From the NCBI GenBank assembly GCA_027943335.1, contig BSBK01006345.1:62001-126000 (forward strand): a stretch of 64,000 nt of DNA, read 5' to 3'. Of the stretch, positions 12,231 to 28,518 are shown piece by piece. The translations under genes and the position numbers were made by a program. Position 1 is the stretch's first letter, and every line of letters begins with the position of its first letter. The DNA comes from Chamaecyparis obtusa. Taxonomy: Eukaryota > Streptophyta > Pinopsida > Cupressales > Cupressaceae. The notes under the pieces are model-generated. The model made no database searches and was not told where the DNA came from. It worked only from the letters and a program-made list of their open reading frames with translations.

Positions 12231-14962
12231 TTTCCGTGTCTTTCTTGTGAACTTTCATGTGAGGCCTCACCCCGTGCCATCATTTCATAGCAACCTATTT
12301 TCCTCTTATGACTATCATATTGATACATTCTTTTATCATGTTGGACTATATGGACAGAGACATTATACTTTTGATGCTATGTGATGACCTATGATTATGT
12401 GGATGATGATTTAAGAATTATTTTCATGCTTTGATTTATAGGTCTTGATTTATGGTATTTTATGAATCATTAATTTAGAATAATATGCTTTAATTTTATA
12501 CTTAAGAAAAAAAAGTTTATGTGAAATGATCTTGGTTAGTATGTTAGCTTAATTTATATATCATTGTGTTCTTGATTAACATGCTTTGAATTTAGGAAAT
12601 TTATTATTGAAAATTATGTGATTATCTTGTGATGAAGTGTGGATGCAATTCAAATTTTATGATGTGTTTGAGTGTGATCATTATGATGTATTTTGTATGC
12701 ATATGTTATTTTATCTTTCATGACCTACTGATATTTTATCTAGTGTGTAGGAAAAGACCATGGATTAAATAAGGGGAAATTAAAGACAGATGCATGTGAA
12801 AATATTGTAAAACCAAGGTCATCTCCAAATGGAGAAATAACCCCGTTGTGATGTATAACGATGTAAAGTAATGCTTGATTGTATTATTTAATTGTGTTTA
12901 TTTTTATTTTTAAATTAATGTCTACTTGACATGCCATGTGTGTAGTGATGTTTTTTATCCTCTTTGTGGTGTCAATTGACACATATGTTGTGAGTTGGCA
13001 TGGCCAAGTGCATTGTTTATTAGTTGTTTTCCACCTTTGAGTCACCTTTTAAAATCTTAAGGTTAGGTATCTTGGTTGTTGAACCTTAGGAAGGAATCTT
13101 ATTTTACCTTTTTGCAAGTCAACTCTTAGTGGACTTTTGAGAGGTAAAAAGTGACCCAACGGGTTAGTTAGGGTTAAAATAAGACGTCTTCATAGGTGTA
13201 CCTTGGGTTGGGGGTCAAATTTTGACCAATATGATGAATTTAGACCATTTTTTCCTCTTCACAAGATTCATTTTTGAAAGATGACGAATTTGGGAAGTGT
13301 GCCATGTTTTCCTCTCTTTTCAATTATGAATTTCCCTCTTGTTAAGAGATAACACTAGGTGAGTGTGCCCAATCATCTTTGAGGTTAAGAAGGGTTTTCT
13401 TTTTTATTTGGTTGGAGAGAAATTTGGTAGGTTGATTGCCCATAATCCAAATTTGGAGACTTCTAGTGGACTTAGCAAGTTTTGGTGGACTTAGCAAGGA
13501 AGGAAGGGTTGTAAGAAAGGGAGCTCTTCTCAACCCATTTTTCCCATAGCTTGGAGTAAGGTTGGTGGTCTTTTCATGGAAGACTCTTTCTTTTTATTGT
13601 ATGTAAAATGAAGATTTCTTTGTTATGTTATTGTGATGATTTTGTGAAGCTTCATGCTTGTTTTCATGGCTTCCTTGTTATGTCTTTTTGCTAGTTTTTG
13701 TTTTAGTGTTTTGTTTTATTGGGGTTTACAAGGTGAAATTCACCCTTGGGAGGGGGTGAAGGGATTAATTTGGGAATTCCCATATAGTGTAGAGTCCTTC
13801 CTCAAGGAGGAAGGGGATGAGGTATTAATGTATGTGCTTCATGTTGCCATTCTTCTTGTATACTATTTTGGGAGTCATAAGGGTTATATTTTGTGAAAGG
13901 AAATGGAAGGGTTGGTACTTGTTGTTATGGTCTTATGAAGGCAATGGCTATGGATTATTGGCCTTATTGAACACATGGATTTTACTTTTGAATGACTTCT
14001 CCTATTTGGGTACTTTCCACCTTCATCTCTTTTATGGGTCTAAGGTGACCCATTGTGTGAATATCCTTGGGATGATAATTTTATGTGTTGTAAACTTGCT
14101 ATTTTTTTTTTATGTGTATGTGTGTTGAGGCTTGATTGTAACCCTCATCCACCTTTATTTCCCCAAGCTCAGGGCTGGCCATGTAATGACCTAGGTTGGG
14201 AGGTGAGCCTCCATGGTCTTGTGGCTTCTTTTTGCAGATTTTACAAAGGATTAGTTTGCTGGTTTTAATAAAGGAAATGAAGCTTTTGACTTATTCCTAC
14301 TTGATTTTTGATTAAAAATTAGGTTATAATGCCTTGTGTAAAAAGTTGGACAAAAAGACCATGTAAATGCCTATATCATGTGATATGCTTTTAAAAATCT
14401 TGTATTTTATTGTATAGTGTTTCTCCTATTATTTCTTTGTATATTGTAGCAAGAAAATGTAAAAGTTAATGCATTCTTTATACTTAAAAAGGAAATGTAT
14501 AGTTGATGGTTTGTTTTCCTGCATGTATTAAAAAAAAAGTTCATTTTCTAATGTATGCAAATCTTCCTCTTTTGTGTTCAAATTTATTTCAAGAATGAAA
14601 GAAAAGAAAATCAGTTTATTTGTTTATGCTGTTAGTAGAAAAGATTATCCTTCATTGAAAATATTTGAGTCAAAAAAATATCATGTATATACATCCATGT
14701 ATATACTTAGGTATATATACATAGATGTATATAATGTTAAAATATTCTCTATTTTCCTATTTTGAAAGAAAGAATTCTCTATATTTTCTATGTTCAAAAA
14801 TTCTTTCAAGGGTGTATATACATCCAAGTATATATTCACATGTGTATATATATGAGAATATATATATACATTTATATTTACATATATAAATATATACGCA
14901 TATGTTTATATACATTGTATATATTGTATAGTTAGTCATACTTCTATATCCCTTATCTTCTT

Positions 14963-15002
<40 letters not shown>
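12231..15002. other. Long spacer of mixed composition, nothing recognised
   Basis: Several short open frames at 13,650-14,270 (+) overlap in different frames and have no motif. The composition (runs of ttgtgatgattttg, gtttttattgg) and the text around 14,150-14,270 resemble retrotransposon LTR or untranslated sequence, but no paired LTR or TSD could be found. From about 14,690 to 14,950 the sequence becomes a patchwork of TATACA/TATGTA steps, then a (GT)n run at 14,964-14,984 and a short (AT)n run. Confidence 0.4.
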
Positions 15003-15095
15003 AGGCATTGGCCTGGACTGCAGCGGTTGCTACTTCTCTATGTAATAGCAAGATCTTGCGTTCGATTCCTGAAATAGGAGATTAAATAAACTTAA
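15003..15095 (+). mobile_element. Possible tRNA-related SINE head
   Basis: The segment contains an A-box-like TGGACTGCAGCGG at about 15,013 and a clear B-box-like GCGTTCGATTCC about 45 nt further on, the arrangement of an RNA polymerase III internal promoter. It is short, does not fold as a complete tRNA as far as I can see, and is followed by a long (AT)n tract instead of a defined SINE body. It may be a 5' SINE fragment with a tail expanded into a microsatellite, or a tRNA pseudogene remnant. Confidence 0.45.
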
Positions 15096-15097
15096 TA

Positions 15098-15225
<128 letters not shown>

Positions 15226-15289
15226 ACATTTAATCAAACTTTATAATAGATCTAAGTTTTATATTACCGAAAACTTTTGGCATTTAAAA

Positions 15290-15590
15290 TTTTTTTTAAA
15301 AAAACTAGGTTTAAAACAAACTCCGTTCCCATCACTGTTGTCCTCGTGCCTGTAGAGGCTACGACAACAGCTCTACCACCGCAACACCCATGGTGGGAGC
15401 TGCACGAGGCAACGTCGCCACCACAGTCACTGCATGTGAGGGTTGTTGTGGGCGGTGCTGCCACTGTAGTGTCCCCACCGTGGGGGTTGCGGGGGCAGTG
15501 CCCTACTGCTGTAAGGGTTGGGGAGAGGGAGTTGTTTTGTCGTACGACAGCTGACGGACCCTTCCCCAAACCCCCTCTGCAATATGTTTT
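15290..15590. other. GC-rich patch of unknown origin
   Basis: A block of clearly higher GC content lies inside very AT-rich sequence. Both strands are open for about 100-140 codons (15,277-15,708 + and 15,264-15,569 -), which is expected for GC-rich DNA with few stop codons, so I do not call a gene. The predicted peptides are rich in T, V, A, P and H without motif. Homology is unknown. Confidence 0.4.
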
Positions 15591-15599
15591 TTTTGTTAT

Positions 15600-17344
15600 A
15601 AATAAAATCCAAATGTTTTATGTTAAATGTAATAGAATAAAATTTGATAAAAAAATATGTAGCATGCTAGTATCTATAAAAATAAATATAAAAAAACTTG
15701 CGACATAATATTATGTGTTTAATATTAAAAAAAAAGATTCTGCAGATAGAAAAATTTATAAGGTTAAAAAAAAAACTAGAATAACATTATGTGCTAAAAG
15801 CAGTAAGATCTAAATATATTTAAAAAATAACTCTGTATAAACAAAGAATGTAAATTTAAATCTAAGAGAAACTATAATATAATTTTTCACATGGGTATTA
15901 AATCAAATCAAAGACTATAAATTCTATACCTTGGTGTATTTGTTTGGTGCTACAATGAGGAGCTCATGTAAAGGACTGGTTATTATCTGCATTGTTAAAT
16001 TTCTTTGACATATATATACAAGTATATATGAGTGTATATATACACTTTCATGTGTATATACACTCTTGTATACTTGTGTGTATACTTCTTATTGATTTCC
16101 TTCAACCATGCTCAAGGCCAAATCTGCAAAACCCCAAATGGAGAAATTAGGGTTTTTGCCATGTTTTATTTTAGGGCCAAACCCTAATCTCAAAATTAGG
16201 GTTGGGGTTTACCTTTGGAGCCAAATCATTTTTAAATTTTAATTTAATAATTATATTTAATTCTGGCTAATCAATTTAATTACTAGTTACTGGAGTATTT
16301 AATGACAATTGACTTTTTTCTATCTGTTTTTAAAATTTTAATTTTAAAATATTATTTTATTTAGCCATTAGATTTTCAAGATTCCTTATGGTTTACTTTA
16401 TTGAATTAATAAATATTTGGCCATTAAATGACTATTTGATTTATTTTCAAATTTGAAATTGTTGGGGAATTATTTAATGGGGCTTTTAAAAATATTTTAG
16501 TATTATTCTAGAGATTTGAGATTTTGATTTAATATATTTAATTAAATTATTTGAACTTTATTAAGGTTTTATTATAGTTTTGGGCAAATTAATTGATAAT
16601 TATTGTTTTAATGATTTTTATTATTTTCTTTTAATATTTGTACTAATAGGGGGAAGATTAATTTATAAGTCCTAGGTGGGACCTAGGTGAAATATTTCAC
16701 CCTAGTAATAATATTTTTATTTAATAATTATAATTTTAAATGTTTTCAATTTCTTAATTTGATTATTAAACCGATTATTGTACTTGTGGTAATTATATAG
16801 TTTAATCAAAGGTTATTTTAATTTAATTCTAATTTAATCAAATATTATTATATTTTAATTAGAAATATTTTGTTAACCCTAGTTATCACATTAGGGTTAT
16901 TACCATGATTATATTTTATCATTTATCTCTTATTCAATTTTCTGTATTTTGATCCTACTTGGTAACTTGGCATCTGTAAGGGACCATTAGGGTTATGATT
17001 TGATTTCGTTTGAATCGTTCTTCTTCAAATTTGACCTCTTAGGGTTTGTTGACCTAATCATTGACTTTTCATCTTTTCTAAATTTGGATTATTATATTGG
17101 GTTATTCCCTTTTATTATTTATGTTTAAACCTAGTTAGGGTTTCATTTGGCTAATGTAGTTTGATACACAAGGGATGTTGGCAAGACAACACATCGCACG
17201 ATTTCCCTTGTGAGTTGATATGTGTTGGTAGTTGTATTTATTTTTGTGTTGAGTTTTCCTTAGTGTGTAACCTAGTTGATGTTATGTTCTTTAAAAAAAA
17301 ATATTGTGTGTGTTTTGCCCTAGTTTTTGGGCATGACATTTCAT
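15600..17344. other. AT-rich spacer with palindromic TATACA segment
   Basis: No coding or RNA signal is seen. About 16,010-16,085 is an imperfect palindrome of tatatacaagtatata and gtgtatatacac type. Repeated aaaccctaat/attagggtt motifs occur at 16,140-16,210 and 16,870-17,130, but they are not a telomere-type array. The text 16,200-16,900 is dominated by tttaatttaat runs. It could be part of an old LTR; no mate was found. Confidence 0.4.
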
Positions 17345-20200
17345 CATATACTCGGTAGTGTTGGTTCCCAGATGGTTTATTTGACTAACAAGTTCTCTCA
17401 ATTGATTGTATATGTTTTCTTTTTCATTGATTGTAGCCTCAGGTACAATTTCATTCAAAATACTTTTATTTTTCTCCAAAATATTTATTTTTTGCTTCTT
17501 AGCTAGAAGTTGAGAAGCTTTCCTTTTCAATAAATCTCCAAAATTAGAGAGTTCCCTAGGACTCATGGTTGTGTAATCAACCTTTTGTATGACTATAACT
17601 TCATTGATATCAACTTATTTTCTTCTTTTCTCTTCTTTGACTTGCCCTTTGAACTTGATGCCTTCTTTGCATCTAATTGAGTTGATGTTTCTTCTACTTT
17701 ATCTCCCTTCTTCTTTTATTCTTCTTGTTTCTTATCTCTGATCTTCTCTTGAGTTTCTTCTTTCCTTTCTTGCATTTCCTCTTTCTTCTCTTCTACCTTT
17801 TCCTTCTCTTTCTATGGTTCTTGTGTTTGTCTTGTAGTCTTGGTGGGTCTCACTGACTTTTTGTTCTAACATTGAGTGCATTTGGTCTCTGTAGTCTTCT
17901 CGATCTCCTTATTATAAGTTTCTTCAGCTGGTTAGGTAGAATTCTGAGCTTCACTAGGTTCCTCACGTGTCACCTTTATCTCTGGAAAATTTGATATTTG
18001 AAAAAATATAGGCTCTTTTATTAATAATATTGTTGTAGCAGAATCATCTATATCCATAACTAATATCTCAATGGCCTCAGTTGCCATCATATTTTCATCT
18101 TCTTTAACTAATCCATCAAGATCTTGTTTGATAATGTCTTCTATTATGACTTATTCCTGATTTGTTATTAATCTAACTGGTTTGGATTTATCTTCTTGAA
18201 CTATAACTCCTATTTTCACTTGATCCAAAGAAAATATCTTTCTCTAACGATTATTGGTTTCTTTCCATACTTCTTCTAGTTGACTGACCATAATACTCAA
18301 TTCTCTCCCCTTTACCAAAAATCTTGTCAAATATTTATTTAGTGTATCTCTTATTCCTCTTTTTGTCACGTCTATTACATTGATTGCAAGTGACCTTTCT
18401 CTTATTTATTTCTCTGCAAAACGTGCATATTTCCATCTGGCATCTATTTTATGATATAACTATCCTTAAAGATATTATGCCACTTCAACTAGAATCATTC
18501 TAAACTTATGCAGTGTGGTAATGACCGTCTCTTCAATTTTATTCTTCTCTTCATCAGTCCTTATGTCATACTTTAACTATTGCATAACTTGAATTCCACC
18601 ATATCTTTCAAGTGTCGTGAGAAACTCATCAAGAATTTTTATCTTCTTTCTCGGTGCAACCTTAAATTATGATGTCATCCGAGTTAGTATTACTCTCCTT
18701 TAGTAACTTCAATTTTTTTCTTGGCCTTCCAGTAGTCTTATTCTCTCTTACATATGGTTTTTATTTTCATAAGATCCTCTACTGCTTTCTTCTTTCCTCT
18801 TTACGTAGAGGTAGACCTTGTAGATGGTCTTACACCAACTTAACTAGGGGTTTCTTTCTTAACTTTTATTTTCTTCCTCTTTATCTATGAAGGCTCAACT
18901 ACTTCTTCATCTTAAACATCAATAATACCTAAGCTCTCAAATAAAATACTTATCATCTTACTTTCTTTCCTGATTGCTTTCAGTTTCAATATACCTTCTC
19001 CTATTTTCTCCTTAACCTCTTCATAGGTTCCGCACTGATTTACAGTTCTATCAATTGGTTTCTCCAATAATCCTTTAATTTGAACAATGGCTGCTTCTAT
19101 GATCATCTCGTAGCCCATAGGTAGTAAGCACTCAATTCAAGGTTCCACAAACCATATGATATAAACATCAGTATACACTTGAAAACAAAAAGTTCATCCT
19201 TATATTCCCCATCTAACTAAGGTATAATTTAGTACCTCTTGTGAATTCTATATTGAAATTTACTAAAGTAATCATCCATAATCATATTAAAATTATCACC
19301 CATGCCTTGAATAAATTCAATAATTTTGTAAATCATGTATTTATCTGCATTCCATTTAACTTCACCAACTTTTGCAAATGAGTTTTGGAAGTACAAGAAT
19401 ATACATACCAACAATGGACCAAACTTTAGTACATATTTGTCTTTTCTTTATGAATGGTATTCATATTATCATCTAACTATTTCAACAGAATCTCATACAA
19501 GTCAATCTTCATGTCCTTTTTAACAATTTTGTATGCAATGTCTACAACTCCATAGGGTACATTATCTACCTAAGATGATTGGAATATCCTATATGATATG
19601 TTGTTTTATGAAAACTTCAATTTAGGGTCTTCAACAATAAATATCTTTAGGTCTTTTCCATCCCATTTAGCTTTGGTAAGCTCACATAGTTTTTTCTTAT
19701 TTATTTTCTTGTAAGCCCTCGGTCTATCACCACTGGAAATCTAGTAACTATATGTAAAATATCTTTTGTTATTTTTATTGGCCTATCAAGGCAAATACAC
19801 CGATCATGTACTTTGAACACAATTCTCATCTACTCATGCTTAAATACTATCGAAACATGCATTGTATGAACCAAATCCTTGGTCTGCAAGTGTGTGTGTT
19901 CTCTCTTTAACTTTCCATTAAAACACAAGTTTAGGTAGGATGAATCAATCTCTCCTTGACATATATCTTCGATCTTACAGTGAATAAAGGTGAGAATGTC
20001 TTCAATCAAAATGACTCTTGGGGAGATCAAGGATAGGGATCCAGTTTTATCAATTCCAATAGTACTGATGGGTGGAAGCTTATACTTCTGGTATCCTAGT
20101 TCAATCTTCTCTACTATGAATGGTTTCTGCAAATTTGGTGCTAGTGTGTTCTCTAAATACTTCAAAAAATACTAGGGTTCCAAATCAATAGTAATAGAAT
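17345..20200 (-). pseudogene. Second ORF of the minus-strand LTR retroelement, unrecognised, K/E-rich C-terminus
   Basis: On the minus strand the clearest part is an open block at 20,165-19,830 with YLENTLAPNLQKPFIV, ISPRVILIEDILTFIHCKIE and a hydrophobic segment. It continues through stops and frameshifts with blocks such as CELTKAKWDGKDLKIFIVED (about 19,650), KVGEVKWNADKYMIYKIIEF (about 19,330) and IEAAIVQIKGLLEKPIDRT (about 19,060). It ends in a very lysine- and glutamate-rich segment (about 17,830-17,600) and a coiled-coil-like stretch (17,566-17,360). I see no RT, integrase or protease motif. A TATA-like element lies just upstream (20,345). The left end of the element is not defined; coding similarity fades near 17,345. 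It may be an accessory ORF of a non-autonomous retroelement or a host gene piece carried by it. Confidence 0.5.
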
Positions 20201-20614
20201 CTATTATTTCAGCTCAGTGAACACTATAAATACCTCAAATGCTCTCGTAGATGTTTAGAATGATCAAAATTTCTCTGCGATCTTGTCTCTATCAATTCTC
20301 AAAGGTGATCGCAAAAGTGTAAAGTAAAAATGAAGTGTCATATCCTCTATTTATAGTTTTTCCTTTAGGTTAGGGCTTCTAATGACTATAAATACATTTA
20401 ATTCTCTTGGCCTAACTATATTTTACCATTTAGCTGAAATACACTTTACTTCACCGAATGCAACAAAATAGCTTAAACATTTTACCGATTAACATAACTT
20501 CACAACTTATATGAAAATGCATCTTAGTATGTAGATATGAATATTTTCACTAAATCTAGGAATGAATTTAAGATAAACTTTAGGTTATCAGCTCCTATAC
20601 ATATCGTTTATTGA
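20201..20614 (-). other. Inter-ORF region with internal promoter-like sequence
   Basis: This stretch separates the gag stop (20,615) from the second ORF. It is AT-rich, contains several minus-strand stops in all frames, and holds a TATA box at 20,345 with a non-coding leader before the next coding block. This looks like a promoter and 5' leader and not like a decayed protease region, although a lost pol segment cannot be excluded. Confidence 0.5.
20345..20356 (-). promoter_or_regulatory. TATA box of the second ORF
   Basis: On the minus strand the sequence CTATAAATAGAG is a near-perfect plant TATA box. Transcription would start about 30 nt downstream and the first coding block follows about 150 nt later. 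It lies inside the retroelement, not in its LTR, so it would be an internal promoter. Confidence 0.55.
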
Positions 20615-21950
20615 TTAAGAGAAGATAGGTGCACCACCTGATCCAGAGGATGTGGTTCCATCACTTGTTCCCACTTCTATTCCATCATATTCTTACTTCC
20701 TTCTCCAAGTCTTATTCATCTTATCTTTGATTTTATCAATGTTTACTGGAGTCTTTTCACTCAATTTCTCCTTGATTGAATCCTTATTTAAGTACCTGCA
20801 GTCCTTGGCTAGGTGACCAACTCTGTGATAATGGAAACAAGACATTCTAGTGTTTCTCCATGACTACTTGTTGTTCATTCCATGCATCCTATACAACTTT
20901 TCAACAATGTGACCAAATATTTCGTATGTAGAACATGTAATTATTGTATTATAATCCCATGGTATATTAGGACCTTGTCGGTTGTTGTCAACATTCAGTT
21001 GGTTAGGGACCCATTTTTTATTTCTTCTTTGTGATCTACATTCTCTAGATATGTGACCATATTTCTTGCAGTTGTTACAGTAACCATCAAATCTTTGTTT
21101 CCTTGGAGTGTTTAGAACTCTTGATCTACATTCTAATGCCTTATGTCCATAATTATTATAGTTATAAAAATGACCTTTAAACTTAGGATTATTTGGTGGA
21201 TTATTTCTCTTACTTATACAAATGTTAGTTGTCTTCCCTTGTTTTTGACAATGGTAACATGTAGGCTTCTTAGACTTTAGTGGTATAGAAACTTTGTCTT
21301 AGTTAGTTGCTTGTTTGGAGGACTCACCCTTCTTAGTAGTTCTATTTGCATTGAAACCAAGTCTAAAAGTGTCATTTGGTTGCCTTTGATTTCTTAGTTG
21401 TTCATCCTGATTCTTCAAGGCTTACTCATTTTTTTCAGGACTTCATTAGCATCTTTCTCAGATATCAGATCATGCTTCAAGTGTTCATTCTTATATCTTA
21501 GATTAGTACTCTCTCTAACTTTCTTTGCAACATCCTGATTTGTAATAGCAACTTGATCTGTCAAGTTGTAGTGAGTTTGTGTCAACCTAATTATTTCCCT
21601 CCCTTTCTCATCTAGTCTTGTATTCATTTGTCTTCTCTCTTCTTCAGTAGTTCTTTTTTCATCCACAACTTTTCCTTTTTGTTCCATGATTTCACACATC
21701 CTTATCGATTGTGCTTCTTGTTCTTTTTTTAGTGTTTTGACTTGATCAACAAAGTTCTTTTTATTTTTTCAGATAATTCTGATATGATAGCATTAGATTA
21801 ATTAGACATGCTTCCCTCTGATAGTTCTTCAAGTTCCTCAACTTGATCTTCAGTATCTTTTAACTAATGTGTTATATCTTTCCTTTTTCTAATTGAATAT
21901 TTAAATTGTCTTCTCAATTCTTCATTTTTTCTCATTAGCCATCTTCAATT
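20615..21950 (-). pseudogene. Gag-like ORF with coiled coil and several zinc knuckles
   Basis: Downstream of the primer-binding site the minus strand reads into a long charged helical region (about 21,930-21,415, heptad-like; MNTRLDEKGREIIRLTQTHY is typical), followed by a nucleocapsid-like region with repeated zinc-knuckle boxes. CNNCKKYGHISREC near 21,070 is a perfect CX2CX4HX4C. CFHYHRVGHLAKDC near 20,830 and an upstream YNNYGHKALEC box have the second or first cysteines replaced by tyrosine, and CYHCQKQG near 21,240 is partial. The frame stops at TAA at 20,615-20,617 after a serine/glycine-rich tail. Internal stops show decay. Gag binds genomic RNA and forms the retroelement particle. No pol follows, so the element looks non-autonomous or internally deleted. 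Confidence 0.75.
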
Positions 21951-22046
21951 CCATTTCAATATTATCAATTATCCTTTTGTACTTATAGCTTTTTGTCTTT
22001 CAAAATCTTTCCTCTCAAGTGACTAAATTCCTTAATAAGAGATTGA

Positions 22047-22058
22047 GCTCTAATACCA
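22047..22058 (-). promoter_or_regulatory. Primer-binding site (initiator Met tRNA type)
   Basis: On the minus strand the sequence TGGTATTAGAGC follows the LTR end CCAACA after two bases. It matches the common plant PBS TGGTATCAGAGC with a single C-to-T change. It marks the 5' LTR boundary of the minus-strand retroelement and fixes its orientation. Confidence 0.8.
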
Positions 22059-22811
22059 ATTGTTGGATTAGGTGTGGAAGATTAAGTACTGAGAGGGGAG
22101 GGGTGAAACAATATTGTAAAATACTTTTAAACTTATTTGAACTTTCTTCACAATTATTTATTGATTGCATAACATTTGTATGCGTCACATGAAATATATA
22201 AAACATAAAATAATCAACACATAATACATATTTGGTATCACAAAAATGCTTGTTATAGGATAAAAATTGCAGTGGGGATGACACCCACAAGAATTCACTA
22301 CTGCAAAATAAAGTTTACTTAGAGCCGCAATGCTTCGCTATTTATGATAGCTTAACCTGTTAACAATATCAACTTGGTTAAGAGTCTGCAGACTGCTAAA
22401 TCTACTCTATTAAAAGATTTCAAAATTCTAATCTAAGAATTGCATAGGGTTAAAGGATTTACAATTAAGATCTACTAGGATCTACTCGTTTAAGAGAATT
22501 TACAAAATCAGATTACTCTTTAATCAATAATACTAAAATATTTGTCAAATTTGCATCAACATATACTATTCAGAATCTATGTCCTAAATAATTTATTATC
22601 TCATAATGTGTATCCTTCACACAAATAATTTAGTACTTAGTAGCTCAATTCTGAATCACAATCTCTATCTATTCTTCACTTCTCTGTTACTCGATGGCTT
22701 TACTGCTCATTCAGCTTATGCTCTGATCTTATCCATACATATAATCCTTAATCACCATACTAACTTTCATACTCTGATATTCTTATATATAAAATGTTGA
22801 AGTGGTAGCAT

Positions 22812-24392
22812 GGGTAAAAGTACAAACCTGTGTCACACTTTTATAAAGGAAAAGGACAACAACATTCAAATTGTTCAACTTTAATGACATAAAAGTGGTA
22901 TTTGTGTTTAGAATTTGAAGATGATGTAAACTAATGAAATTTGTAAAATTTGATGAAGTTTACGCTTATAATTTTTTTAAAAAAATTTGAACAAAATTTG
23001 ACATAATTTTTTAATTTTTGAAGTCCATTTTTTAATTACTAAAATATGCTGAAAATCTAGGGTCTAGTTCGTGTTAAAAAACTATATGCAAATAATATTT
23101 TTTTCCTCTGATTCTATAATATGTTTTAGATGACATGTATAGCTAATGCATAAAAAAACAAAGATTGGATTTTATTTTATATTTTGTCTGTTATAACTAT
23201 CCAAAGTCGGTGTTACCTGAAATCAACAGTTTTTAGTTCGCGTGCAATTTTCCCTATCAAATCTACACCATTAAAAAAAAATTACATATTCTTGAAGAGG
23301 ACTCTCTCCTCTAGTGTTAAATATAAAGTTTTCATTTTTCTGACATGATTTGTTATTTTTAATATTTTTCAAACGAGCATGTTCTTAAATGTTAAAATAC
23401 ATACTTCAAGTATTTTCAACTTATAATATATTATATGAAATCAAAACATGAAAAAAATTACATGACCATAATCTTGACTACGAGCTCTACAAAAGGGTAT
23501 TTTTAAATTTTACAGAAAGGTAAATTTTGACAGAGATTTCAGGTCCAGAAGGGAGAACTTGAGAGAGCAACCCTTTTTTGCTGACTTGGCTGCCAAATAG
23601 GATTCCACATGGGTCCGACCGGACCCCTTCCGGCCGGACCCATTAGGCGACCAAACACGGTCCCATGCATGGCTAGCCCCTAAAATTTGAATTTTCACAA
23701 TTTGCCTAATTTTTTAAAGAAAATCAATTTTTTTTTTAGATTTTTAATAGTTTTATAAAATTTATAGATTATTTTAATTTTATTTGTAAGAGTTAAGTGA
23801 TTTTTATCTTGAATTAAGTGATTTTTAATAGTTTTTTGAATTTATTAATTATTTTAATTTTATTTTTTGGTATTGCATGTCAAGTTTTGATTTAGTGTTT
23901 TCAAGTTAATTGATTCTTTTTCTATTTTTCACAGGGTAGTTTACCTGTTTGTAGTGTTGCATGTATTGGAAACTTTATTCGGTTTACTTTATTAAGAAAT
24001 TTTGGCTAGTATTCGATATACAGGTTTATAGATTTTGGCTCTGAGATTGAATTCGAGGATTATGAAAGCTTTGTGAAATTTTAGGGTTGTTGGATTGTTC
24101 TTTGCACGGTTTCTGTCGAGTGGTGATTTAAGGTAGGGTTTGAATTTTTTTTTTGCAATTATTCTGTGGAAAATATTGTCTTCATTGTGTTTCCAAGATA
24201 GGTTGATGATTTTGGAGTAATTATATTTTTTTCATTGTCCTTGAGAAATTTTGCAAGATTAGATTGTTATGATTTTGTGAATGATAAATATGTAATATTT
24301 TGTTTGCTTATGAGCGTAAGCTTTTATAGAAATGTGTGCATTTTCCCAATTAAGTGATTCTTTTATATTTTTCAATCTGAACAGTTTTTGCA
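22812..24392. other. 5' non-coding segment of the 11-kb transposon
   Basis: AT-rich sequence with no ORF except spurious ones. A short GC-rich island at about 23,590-23,670 contains ccgaccgg and a tccggccgga palindrome; a similar ccgaccgg motif occurs near the opposite terminus at about 33,700, so these may be subterminal binding sites. A leader and promoter for the + strand gene would be expected between 24,000 and 24,390. Confidence 0.5.
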
Positions 24393-27584
<3,192 letters not shown>

Positions 27585-28518
27585 AACTCTATAAACTTCA
27601 GAATAAACTTCTTTTTGTAGCTCTTGTACTTTCATATATTTGAACACTATAGTTTGAATTTTCATGTTTGAACTCATATATATATTGTATGTTTTTATGT
27701 ATGTATGTTAGTTAATTAATTGTATGCTTTGATTAATTAGTTAGTTAATTAAATGTATGCTTTAATTAATGATGTTAGTTACTTAATTATATTAGTTAAT
27801 TTACTTAATTATGTTAGTTAGATTACTTAATTAAATGTATGCTTTGATTAATTACATCACCTTAACATAATGTATACATAACACATGTATATATATATTG
27901 TATGTTTTTATGTATGTATGTTAGTTAATTAATTACATGAAAAATGATTAATTAGTTAGTTAATTAAACGTATGCTTTGATTAATGATGTTAGTTACTTA
28001 ATTATGTTAGTTATCTACTTATTTTAGTTACAAATTCACTTAATTATGTTAGCTACTTAATTATACTTAATTATGTTAGTTAGATTACTTAATTAAATGT
28101 ATGCTTTGATTAATTACACCACCTTAACATAATGTACACATAACACATGTATAAAACTAAGTCTAAAAGATGAAATAACACATGAACATATAACATGTAA
28201 CATGTAACATGTATAAAATATCTAACATGAAATGTTTGAAATATGTAATGCGATGTATAAAATATGAAATAACACACAACCATATACCATGTAATGTATG
28301 TAACCATATACCATGTACATATATGAAATGACTAAAATATCTACATGTATAAAATGTCTAAACTATCTACATGTATAAAATGACTACATGTATAAAATGT
28401 ATAAAATGTCTACATGTATAAAATGACATGTATAAAATGTAGAAAATGAAATATCGATGAAATGTTATAGCATGTATATATGAAATGTCACATGAAATAT
28501 CTAAAATAACATGGTTGC
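27585..28518. repeat. AT-rich tandem repeats between the two transposon genes
   Basis: From 27,690 to 28,110 the sequence repeats gttagttaattaattaaatgtatgctttgattaatt-type units, including a near duplication of about 250 bp (27,680-27,860 against 27,890-28,110). From 28,160 to 28,500 it changes to aacatgtataaaatgtctac-type units. The two gene 3' ends face each other across this block, so it probably contains both terminators. Confidence 0.75.

Noticed and set aside
15264..15708. Overlapping GC-rich open frames on both strands
   Set aside because: Few stops are expected in GC-rich sequence; no motif, no splice or homology signal, and the flanks are AT-rich spacer.
16140..17130. Repeated aaaccctaat/attagggtt motifs resembling telomere repeats
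   Set aside because: The motifs are scattered, in both orientations and not in tandem.
22298..22320. CACTACTGCAAAATAAAG resembling a CACTA end
   Set aside because: It lacks the internal part of the terminal repeat found at 34,972 and has no matching inverted end or duplication.
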